Positions 9,247-17,090 of a stretch of 64,000 nt of DNA are shown in pieces (positions within the stretch are counted from its first letter, which is position 1; every line of letters begins with the position of its first letter). Both the position numbers and the translations under genes were made by a program. Below the pieces are notes generated by a model that did no database searches, was not told the origin of the DNA, and saw nothing but the letters and a program-made list of their open reading frames with translations. The stretch covers positions 1 through 64,000 of the forward strand of contig CAKSEH010000009.1 in the NCBI GenBank assembly GCA_934446475.1. The letters are read 5' to 3'. Origin of the DNA: an uncultured Eubacteriales bacterium. Its GTDB lineage: Bacteria; Bacillota; Clostridia; Oscillospirales; Acutalibacteraceae.

Positions 9247-10149
9247 TTAGTCAGCACCGAAGGCCTTCAGGACCTTAGTGAACAGTCGCCATACAATAAG
9301 CATCGCAGCCATCAGGAAAACCGACATTGCGGATGCGTAACCGTATTCAAATCGTGTGCCGCCGAATTCGCCCATATACTGCAAAATCGTGTCTGTTGCA
9401 TTGTTGGTGGAGGGGTATCCCGCAAGTGCGGTATTAACAGCGCCTACCGCAAATGCGCCGCCTATAGACTGAACAGCACCGAAAAGCAACTGCGGACCCA
9501 TCTGCGGGAGTGTTACATAATAAAGCTCCTGCCAACGGTTATGCAGTCCGTCGATTGCCGCTGCTTCGTAGTACGCACGGTCAAGACCTTTTAGTCCGGC
9601 AATGAATGAAAGGAAGCCTGCACCGAATGAATTCCAAATACTTACGATTATAACGACCGTCATTGAATATTTTGAATCCGAAAGCCAGCTTATGGGCTCT
9701 ATCCCCATTTTGCCGAGCGTTGCGTTTATAAGACCGTTTGAATCGTTTGCAAATATGTACTGCCATATAACATACAGCGTTCCGCTGAATGTAGGCGAAT
9801 AAAAGAGGAAGATTATAAGAAGTCTTATCTTTTTGTCAACCTCATTTATAAGCCATGCAACAACAAAGCTTAAAATGTATCCCACCGGTCCTACTATCAT
9901 TGCCTGCATAAGGGTGTTTTTAAGAACTATTATAAATGTCTGATCCTTAAACAATAGCCTGACGTAATTATCAATGCCGGTAAATGACGGCCAAGACATA
10001 CCGTTAAAGTCGGTAAAGCTTACCAAAAGTCCTCCGATTGCGGGTATTACCGTAAACATAGTGAATATTATAATAAACGGCATTACCATAACATAGTACG
10101 GAAGGCTGTTGTTGAAAGAGGATCTCTTTTTCTTTTCAATATTATTCAT
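9247..10149 (-). CDS. Carbohydrate ABC transporter permease, MalF/LplB type (first pair)
   Basis: A 300-residue permease with six predicted membrane helices and the EAA loop YYEAAAIDGLHNRWQELYYV. The ATG at 10149 is taken as the start (AAAGGGGA upstream, spacing about 13). A TTG at 10173 that overlaps the preceding stop is the alternative. It follows directly on the large binding protein, whose captured substrate it should translocate together with the next gene. Its LplB-like pattern suggests complex oligosaccharide rather than monosaccharide uptake, which is inference. Confidence 0.92.
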   Translation of the reverse strand: MNNIEKKKRSSFNNSLPYYVMVMPFIIIFTMFTVIPAIGGLLVSFTDFNGMSWPSFTGIDNYVRLLFKDQTFIIVLKNTLMQAMIVGPVGYILSFVVAWLINEVDKKIRLLIIFLFYSPTFSGTLYVIWQYIFANDSNGLINATLGKMGIEPISWLSDSKYSMTVVIIVSIWNSFGAGFLSFIAGLKGLDRAYYEAAAIDGLHNRWQELYYVTLPQMGPQLLFGAVQSIGGAFAVGAVNTALAGYPSTNNATDTILQYMGEFGGTRFEYGYASAMSVFLMAAMLIVWRLFTKVLKAFGAD

Positions 10150-10169
10150 TTTCGGTCTACTGTCCCCTT

Positions 10170-13085
10170 TCAATTATTATCCACAAATTCGGCACGCTTA
10201 CGGGTAAGCTCCTGATTTATATATCTGCACTGAATATTAAGCTGACGGAGCGGATCTGCGTTATCATTATAGGATGTTCTCAGCGCATTGGTAAGATGAC
10301 GGAGAATAATATAATTTCCCGGTATCTGTTCAATTCCGACAGCATTATCACGCTGAACCGTAAGTATTTTCTTTTCTGCATCGGTCCATCCGATGTTTTC
10401 GAAAGCCTTTATATTAGCAAGAGCAGGTCTGCCCGCAATACCCTGAATGGACTCCATTGCATAAGCATAATTTTCCTGGGTTTCTGCGCTTGCCCACCAC
10501 TTTACAAATTCAAATGCTTCATCTGCAACGCCTCTGTCTTTTGCGGCTTTCAGGATTATAGTACCTGTGCAGTCTGCGCTGACCGTACGGTCTATCGTAC
10601 CGTCTTCCTTAGGAGTTCCCGGAACAAGTGTCATACCCCAGCGGCCCTGAATTTCCGTACCCACTGCGGAAATCTGCTGATAATATCCAGAGCTTGCAAT
10701 TATTATCGGCATCTCACCGGAACGGAAACGGCTTAATATATTAAAGTCGGTATCGAGAGCATAATCACGATAAAGCTCAACAAGTTGTGTAAATGCCTCT
10801 TTGCCTTCATTACACTCAAAGTTAACCTGAGTGAGATCGTTGTTATAATACTTACCGCCCTTTTGAAGTAAAAACATATTAAATATCGGAGCGGCTGCAG
10901 TTACGCCGGCGGTGGCAGCATCAGCCTCTTTGATACCGACATTGAACTTGTTCTTTTGAAGTTCTCTTAAAACTTTATAGAAATCGTCCCAAGTCTGCGG
11001 GAGTTCAAGCCCTAACTTTTTAAGTATGTCGCTGCGATAGAACATAACATTAAAGTCCTGTGTTATCGGCATCGCATATATTCCGCCCTCGTATTCAAAC
11101 GGCGTCCAGGCAGAATTTTTAAACTGAGACATATACTCATCGTCAAGCTTATCTATATAAGGCTTTAAGTCAAGGAGCTGACCTCTGAGTGCCAGATTTA
11201 TCGGCACATCCTGAGCAACCGAAAGGGATATATCAGGTTGTCTGCCGGCAAGTATCGCCTCGGGAAGAGATGTTGCCGAAACTACAAATTTGATATTTAC
11301 ATTAGGATGATTCGGAAGATACTCTTCATCTATGAGATTCTTGACAGCCTGCGCCTGATCACGGCCGAGAGCTGTCCAAACAGTTACTGTTTTCTTACCC
11401 TTTTCTTCTCCCTGAACATATTTATCGGAGAATGAATATACAAATCTCTGCAACTCGAACTTAAGGCTCTTCCAGAAACCGGCACCGGCTTTCGGTTTTT
11501 CGGTATCCGAAGAAGAAATATAAATACGGTCAAGCTCAAGCTGGAGACTGTTTATATCATAAGTCTGAGCAATATAAGAGTCTATTTCGCTTTTGAATGT
11601 TGAGAGTTCATCGACTATCGTACGATAGTTTGTTATCATACCGTCGAGCTTATCTGCAAATTCCCTGAAGAAATATGTTTTTGAGTTTGCATCCCCGAGA
11701 ATAGCGGTTACCATTTTATCTATTTTTGATATCTCGTTCTTTGCGGCTTTTAAATCATCAAGCAAAGTCGGTATCTCTCGCTGAATATTATAGTCACGCT
11801 CGGTATCGGGATTAACACCGGTTACCATTATGATCGACTGGTAAATGTCGTTAAGCATATCGATAGAACTGCTTATTTCGCCGAGCACCTCGCCGAGTTC
11901 GCCCGTTGTAGCCTCAAGGGTTAAAATGTCGCCGGGTTTCAGATAAAACATATACGGATTTTCATCGCCGCCGGCGGTGCTTATGTACCAACTGTCCTTA
12001 TATTCAAAGGGTATGCTTGCTGCTTCCTTAAACGGTATTACACCGTTTATATAAACCGTTCTGAAGGTTGATACGCCTACAGAGCCGTTCTGTTTAGCTC
12101 TGAAGCGAAGTATATACATACCTTCTTTTAGATTATCGGGAACCTGCCAGGTCGCCCACTGACCCGAGGTATTCCAATAGCTCTGACCGAACGAGTTTAC
12201 CTTATTAACCTTTGATGACTGCGGAGACATTCCCGAATTTGTGCTGTCTATCGTGGAAGCAAGCCTATTATCGCTCTTTTCAAGAACATCTTCCGCTTCG
12301 ATTATATAATTTGAATTAGTAATAACCTTTTTATCCGAGTTGCTTTTTTTGTACTCTTCATAAGAAACCGGAGCTTCATACTTTTTAAAGGAGATATTCG
12401 AAATCGCAACAGCTTCAAGCTGCCTTACCACTCTTAAAGTATGAGTACCTGCGGTGAGGGATACCGCAAGCGGATCATTATATGTTCCGGCAACACTTTT
12501 TACCCAAACTTCATTCCAACGGAAGTTTTCAACCTGTGTAGGTCTTACTTCGTTGCCGTCTTCATCCTTTTCATACTTAGCACCGCTATCGGTTTTTTTA
12601 TCAACCCAAATTCTTGAAAGCTGGACATTTTCAAGCTCTTTGTATTGATATTCACCGTCAAGCATAAAGCCCACCTGTATGGTTCTGCCGGTATCTTCAA
12701 CAGGACAATAATTAACGGAAATATTGTAAAGTCCCGCTTTTGCGACAGTGAAAGTGTATTCAACATAGGTGTTATTCTTATCAAGTGTATAGGCCTGTTT
12801 GCCGTTTACCTCTGCTGACGCAGCGCCCGAATCCGATGCAGAGAAATTGCCTGTTCCGACAACGATCTCGGAATCGGAATATGCGTTATCCTTGTTGCTG
12901 CTTAAGAAGTTACCGTACCCCGATTCTTCCCCGTCGGCAGTCAGGACAACCTTATTGTCCGAAACGCCGTTTTCAGCGGCAGACACGCAAAAGGAGGCCT
13001 GTAAGGCACTCATAGAAAGCAACGCTGCAAGAAACAGTGAGGCTATCCTTTTACCTGTTTGTTTTTTTACTGACTTTTTTTTCAT
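10170..13085 (-). CDS. Large solute-binding protein with N-terminal CBM-like modules
   Basis: A 971-residue exported protein with a signal peptide (residues 1-37, ending CVSAAE). Two beta-sandwich segments resembling CBM6/CBM35 modules follow: roughly 55-235 (YVEYTFTVAKAGLYNISVNY) and 255-415 (NYIIEAEDVLEKSDNRL, SGQWATWQVPDNLKEGMYIL). A helical linker spans about 420-540, and a family 1 solute-binding domain spans about 565-971 (KTVTVWTALGRDQAQAVKNL, PITQDFNVMFYRSDILKK). No lipobox Cys is evident, so attachment to the cell is unclear. Normal sugar-binding proteins are 400-450 residues, so this one is doubled by the ligand-binding modules. It leads the operon, overlapping the next gene's possible start, and probably delivers a polysaccharide fragment to the first permease pair. 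Confidence 0.88.
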   Translation of the reverse strand: MKKKSVKKQTGKRIASLFLAALLSMSALQASFCVSAAENGVSDNKVVLTADGEESGYGNFLSSNKDNAYSDSEIVVGTGNFSASDSGAASAEVNGKQAYTLDKNNTYVEYTFTVAKAGLYNISVNYCPVEDTGRTIQVGFMLDGEYQYKELENVQLSRIWVDKKTDSGAKYEKDEDGNEVRPTQVENFRWNEVWVKSVAGTYNDPLAVSLTAGTHTLRVVRQLEAVAISNISFKKYEAPVSYEEYKKSNSDKKVITNSNYIIEAEDVLEKSDNRLASTIDSTNSGMSPQSSKVNKVNSFGQSYWNTSGQWATWQVPDNLKEGMYILRFRAKQNGSVGVSTFRTVYINGVIPFKEAASIPFEYKDSWYISTAGGDENPYMFYLKPGDILTLEATTGELGEVLGEISSSIDMLNDIYQSIIMVTGVNPDTERDYNIQREIPTLLDDLKAAKNEISKIDKMVTAILGDANSKTYFFREFADKLDGMITNYRTIVDELSTFKSEIDSYIAQTYDINSLQLELDRIYISSSDTEKPKAGAGFWKSLKFELQRFVYSFSDKYVQGEEKGKKTVTVWTALGRDQAQAVKNLIDEEYLPNHPNVNIKFVVSATSLPEAILAGRQPDISLSVAQDVPINLALRGQLLDLKPYIDKLDDEYMSQFKNSAWTPFEYEGGIYAMPITQDFNVMFYRSDILKKLGLELPQTWDDFYKVLRELQKNKFNVGIKEADAATAGVTAAAPIFNMFLLQKGGKYYNNDLTQVNFECNEGKEAFTQLVELYRDYALDTDFNILSRFRSGEMPIIIASSGYYQQISAVGTEIQGRWGMTLVPGTPKEDGTIDRTVSADCTGTIILKAAKDRGVADEAFEFVKWWASAETQENYAYAMESIQGIAGRPALANIKAFENIGWTDAEKKILTVQRDNAVGIEQIPGNYIILRHLTNALRTSYNDNADPLRQLNIQCRYINQELTRKRAEFVDNN

Positions 13086-13146
13086 TACTTTCTACCAGTC
13101 CCTCTTGAAAATAATTTTATATCATAATTTATAAGGTTATTACCCT

Positions 13147-13278
13147 TAGTATCGGACCCGAAGATTTTCGGGTCCGATACTAATTGCAATAAGTTTTATA
13201 ATCGGTTATTGCGGGAACTGCTTTTTAGAGCAAATTCCCGCAATAACCTTACCTAAAGTTCAAAAACTTAAACTTTAG
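13147..13278 (-). terminator. Cluster of three hairpins between dockerin gene and importer operon
   Basis: Three stems lie in the 200-bp gap. Stem one is a perfect 16-bp stem with a GATT loop (13147-13182, arm TAGTATCGGACCCGAA). Stem two has a 14-bp perfect outer arm with a further inner TGCT/AGCA pair (13204-13248). Stem three is 8 bp (13253-13278, CTAAAGTT/AACTTTAG). None has a long T tract on the minus strand, so they may act as partial terminators or mRNA-stabilising ends that reduce readthrough from the dockerin gene into the importer genes. No clear promoter for the 13085 start was found. Confidence 0.55.
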
Positions 13279-13285
13279 AGTTTGA

Positions 13286-16200
13286 TTATTTAGAAAGCTT
13301 ATAATTGGGGTCAATAATGAATTTTGCTATTTCTGCAAAATCAGTTGCACTTACAACCTCGTCGCCGTCAAAGTCGACCGCTGCAAGGAATATGCCGTTT
13401 CCGGCTGCTCCGGCTGCTGCCTTCTTTGCTCTTACAAGGTCACGGAGATCAACTGTTCCGTCGTTATTGGCATCTCCGTAAAGCTGACCGTCAAGCAACG
13501 TGCCGTCTAAGTTAACCTTAGGAGTATTAACTGTCAAGCCGCCTCTGTCTGCTCTTAAGAACTTAAGGTTATCGATAAGAGCGGTTGAAGTGTTGTCATA
13601 AGCGCCGCCGAACTGAGCACGGATATAAAGCGGTTTTGAGATATCGCTGACAGTGCAAGCATTGCTTACAAAGTTTTTCATATCTTCGCTCTGTGCATAA
13701 ATTGCGCCGCCGGAAGTAATATCATCGCCCATAATGTTCATCGTAAACTGAACAGGTGATGATATATCAGCAGAAAGGTAAATAACATCGCCGTTGTTTA
13801 TACCGGGGAGATAGAAGTTAGCTGTTCTCGCACCGTTATAATTTCTGTTGTATACAACAGCCATCCGGCCGGCTTCATTTACATAAACACCGTCGTCCGA
13901 AAGGTATATTGTAGTCTGATCCTTTGCCATCCAATACTTAAGTCCCTCAGAGAAATCAAGATTCTTAGGAGTTTCAAGAGTATCAAATGAGTTCGAAGAA
14001 TAGTTGCCTCCGCCTGCATACATACCTTTTTCTGCGGTTCCCCAGTAATTATAGAGATCTCCATCTGCAATTATGTAGTCCTCGGTGTCTTCACTGCCTA
14101 TATAGTTGAAAACATCCATCTTACCGGTTGAATTCTTCTTTGAGGTAAGAACGCAAACATCTTTGACTTTGCAGGTACCGTTTGCAACATCCCCGAAAAC
14201 CTGAAGTCTTACAGAGTAAGAAGCATAGTCTGCGGAATGGATAAGACTGACCGCATTTATCGGCGAAAGCGTCAAGCTGTCAGCTGCGCTTAAATTGTTT
14301 GTTGCCTCTAGAACCCTATTGCCGTTTGCATCAAATGCATCTACAGCAAGTTTAAAATTCACACCGGATGCGATATAATTTGCTCTTACATATATCTTAT
14401 CTCCTGCTGCCAAACCCTTTGCAGAGAATCGGGCGGAAACTATATTGTTGTCTCCTGCAATATCATTTTTAAATGATATCATCTTTGTTTCAGAATCAAG
14501 TGTTACAACATCCGATGCAAAATAAGAATTCTTGTTTGATGTGCCTGCGCCCCAATACTTAAGTCCCTCAGAGAAATCAAGATTTTTCGGAGCTTCAAGA
14601 GCATCAACCGTATTTGAATAATTGAACTTATAGCCGTTAAAACCGTCAGCCTCGGAACCGTAAACATCGCCTGTGGAAAGATTTACGGGTGTTCCGTCAA
14701 GCTCGGTAACCGTGCCGTCCGAAAGGATCTTTACAAGTTTTACATCATCAATATCAAATGTGATATTGTTCTGCTCGGGAGCGATTATTATTTGCCATCT
14801 GTATGTTCCCGAAGAAGCCTGACCGGGATTTGTTCCGGCATTTCTTTCGAGGACGGTAGCGGTTGTTTTAGCTATTGCGGTTGCCCAACCGTTTGAATCG
14901 GTTGTATAAACCTTATCTTCGCTGCTCTGAGCATATACCTTATGACCGGTGGCTCTGTCAAGAAGTTTAGCCTGAATTCTTCTGTCACCTCTGAATTTAT
15001 AGAGAACCGACACGGTATCGCCGACAGAAATATATTTTTCATCGACAAGGAAGTGAGCCGTAACAAGACCTTGATATGATGCAGGAGAATTAACGGTTAC
15101 ATATTTATTGCCGTTTGCTTCCGTTTTTACGGCAGCAATATCGGACGGGTAAACGGTGGGTTTGTCTGTGCTTGCTCCAAAGGTTGTTCCCCAGAACTTA
15201 AAGCCCTGTGAGAAATCGGCATTTTCAAGACCGTCATAGCTTGTAGGTCCGTTATTGAAACCTGTACCATTGTTGGATGTGGTACCCATACCGTTTTCTT
15301 CGGTTCCGAACTGGTCAAGATAAAGGTCTTTATAAAGTGTACCGTCGGGATTGTAAAGATATTCGTGAACGCCGTCCTTTACATACTTTACAATGTGGAT
15401 ATTCTTTACCCACATATCAGCGTCTTCAAGCGATGTGCCCGTTGCAGCACCGTTTTGAATCTGAACCGAAAAGGCATCGTTATCGGATGTCATTTCAAGA
15501 GAACCGGTCGTAGCGGTTACAAATCCGTTTGTTGCTGCCTTACGATTAATAGAAGCAGCTGTGTTTGTGCCGTCAGCCTTATAAATGGTAAGCCTGAAAT
15601 CAACAGAAGTCTTTGAGCCCGAAATCTTATGATCGAGGACAAGACGAATCTGATCGCCGGTTTTAAAACCGTCATAAGCGGTCTTAATCGAACTGATACC
15701 GTCGAACTGAGCTACGCCCTCTTTATAGGTTATGCATTTAACACCGTCAATTTCTTCGAGTGCAAACATATCGGAAGCATATCCTGCTCTGTCGCCCTTA
15801 GATGACCAATACATAAAGCCGTTGCTTAAATCGGCATTATTATAGGTGGGTAAAAGCCCAAGCTCATTTTTCGGAGTCGAGATACCGTTTTCAACAGTTC
15901 CTTCGTAAGGCTGATAATTAAGATGTTCACCGTAATATTTATTTCCGGTTGAAACATCGGTTGTTATTGCGAAATTTCCCGAACCTTCAACTGTGTAAAG
16001 AGCGTTACCGTCAAGATCATAAAGATTGCCGTCAACAACCTTAGCGAGTCTTATATTATCAAAAGCTGCTGTTGAAGCTTCTGCGGATGTTGCCTGAAGC
16101 TGGAGTTCAAATATATAATCCTTTGTTGTATCGGCACGCTCGCCTACAGTGCCTCTGAGATTAGAATAAGCGGTTTCCCAACCGTTTAGCTTAGTAAGTA

Positions 16201-16741
16201 TATTTTTACCGCTGACGGATATTGCCCTTGTGCCTGTTTCATCAGCAGTATAATGCTGATCAATCCTGAACTGATAATTGTTATCGGTGTCTTCCTTATG
16301 GTCATAAAGAACAACAAGGTTATCACCGATGCTTATTTTGGACTGCGGAACAACTATCTTATATGTAGCAAGTCCGTTCCACTGGCTGTAATTGTCTCCG
16401 AAATTAAACGCAACATAGTGGTTGCCGTTTTGTTCGGCAACTACCGAAGCATAATCCGAAGCGCTTGTGGCTACATATGCACCGTCTGCCTTTAAGGGGC
16501 TTATCGGACCCCAATAAAGAAGACCGTTTTCGAAATCACCGTTTTGAATGTCATTAAGTGTGATTTCCGAATTGTGCCAAAAATAATTTCTTGATACTGT
16601 TACGCCGTTCTCTGCGGTTCCTGCATAATCAGGAATTTCAGAGCCCTCGGCGAACACGTTTAAAGCGCCGCCGAATGCGGAAAGAACAAGCATAGCACTC
16701 AGCAACAAAGCCAACGCTTTTCTAATGGTGGATTTTGCCAT
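13286..16741 (-). CDS. Secreted dockerin protein with five carbohydrate-binding-like repeats
   Basis: An 1151-residue secreted protein whose signal peptide ends near NVFAEG. Five tandem repeats of about 200 residues each begin with an N-x-DFxxGxxYW motif (GDFENGLLYWG, ADLSNGFMYWS, ADFSQGFKFWG, then LDFSEGLKYW twice) and look like CBM4/9-type beta-sandwiches. The C-terminus is a type I dockerin with two calcium loops, residues 1090-1101 (DANNDGTVDLRD) and 1123-1134 (DFDGDEVVSATD). No catalytic domain is visible. It would bind a glycan and dock onto a cohesin scaffold or the cell surface. AGGAGG lies just before the ATG, and a consensus promoter lies 210 bp upstream. Its position ahead of the importer operon suggests substrate tethering for uptake. 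Confidence 0.9.
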   Translation of the reverse strand: MAKSTIRKALALLLSAMLVLSAFGGALNVFAEGSEIPDYAGTAENGVTVSRNYFWHNSEITLNDIQNGDFENGLLYWGPISPLKADGAYVATSASDYASVVAEQNGNHYVAFNFGDNYSQWNGLATYKIVVPQSKISIGDNLVVLYDHKEDTDNNYQFRIDQHYTADETGTRAISVSGKNILTKLNGWETAYSNLRGTVGERADTTKDYIFELQLQATSAEASTAAFDNIRLAKVVDGNLYDLDGNALYTVEGSGNFAITTDVSTGNKYYGEHLNYQPYEGTVENGISTPKNELGLLPTYNNADLSNGFMYWSSKGDRAGYASDMFALEEIDGVKCITYKEGVAQFDGISSIKTAYDGFKTGDQIRLVLDHKISGSKTSVDFRLTIYKADGTNTAASINRKAATNGFVTATTGSLEMTSDNDAFSVQIQNGAATGTSLEDADMWVKNIHIVKYVKDGVHEYLYNPDGTLYKDLYLDQFGTEENGMGTTSNNGTGFNNGPTSYDGLENADFSQGFKFWGTTFGASTDKPTVYPSDIAAVKTEANGNKYVTVNSPASYQGLVTAHFLVDEKYISVGDTVSVLYKFRGDRRIQAKLLDRATGHKVYAQSSEDKVYTTDSNGWATAIAKTTATVLERNAGTNPGQASSGTYRWQIIIAPEQNNITFDIDDVKLVKILSDGTVTELDGTPVNLSTGDVYGSEADGFNGYKFNYSNTVDALEAPKNLDFSEGLKYWGAGTSNKNSYFASDVVTLDSETKMISFKNDIAGDNNIVSARFSAKGLAAGDKIYVRANYIASGVNFKLAVDAFDANGNRVLEATNNLSAADSLTLSPINAVSLIHSADYASYSVRLQVFGDVANGTCKVKDVCVLTSKKNSTGKMDVFNYIGSEDTEDYIIADGDLYNYWGTAEKGMYAGGGNYSSNSFDTLETPKNLDFSEGLKYWMAKDQTTIYLSDDGVYVNEAGRMAVVYNRNYNGARTANFYLPGINNGDVIYLSADISSPVQFTMNIMGDDITSGGAIYAQSEDMKNFVSNACTVSDISKPLYIRAQFGGAYDNTSTALIDNLKFLRADRGGLTVNTPKVNLDGTLLDGQLYGDANNDGTVDLRDLVRAKKAAAGAAGNGIFLAAVDFDGDEVVSATDFAEIAKFIIDPNYKLSK

Positions 16742-16942
16742 TTTGTTTTCCTCCTGAATAAATTTTTTAAGCGGGGACTTTCAGAGCCGCCTTAAATTAC
16801 GTGGCTGCTCTCTGTTTTGAAAGTGATTTACAGCGCAGAACAACAACGGCAGGAGTGACCCTAACTCACAAAACGCAGAATGAAGTGCGCTGCAAAAAAA
16901 CGCATATTTTGCCACATACACGCTTACACTTTATCACTTTAC
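16742..16942 (-). other. About 200-nt transcribed leader of the dockerin gene
   Basis: This is the stretch between the inferred transcription start and the dockerin ATG. It is unusually long and holds a few weak inverted repeats, but no riboswitch core that I recognise. The far end carries the AGGAGG site. Confidence 0.4.
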
Positions 16943-16948
16943 TACTAT

Positions 16949-16977
16949 ATTATACAAGCAACTATACAATAAGTCAA
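16949..16977 (-). promoter_or_regulatory. Consensus sigma-A promoter for the dockerin gene
   Basis: TTGACT (16972-16977), a 17-bp spacer and TATAAT (16949-16954) on the minus strand. Confidence 0.9.
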
Positions 16978-17045
16978 CTGATTTTTTAACACATTTGACA
17001 ATTATTTTGCTGTTTTTTATAAATTACTTGTCATTGTGGATATTT

Positions 17046-17086
17046 AAAGATGCGACCCCTTAAAATACCAAAGGGGTCGCATCTTT
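17046..17086 (-). terminator. Hairpin terminator after the tandem Asp-box gene
   Basis: A perfect 16-bp stem (AAAGATGCGACCCCTT at 17046-17061 with its complement at 17071-17086, 9-base loop) starts a few bases after the stop at 17091. The T tract is short (TTTAAAT), but the stem is strong and marks the end of the glycan-enzyme operon. Confidence 0.8.
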
Positions 17087-17090
17087 GAGT

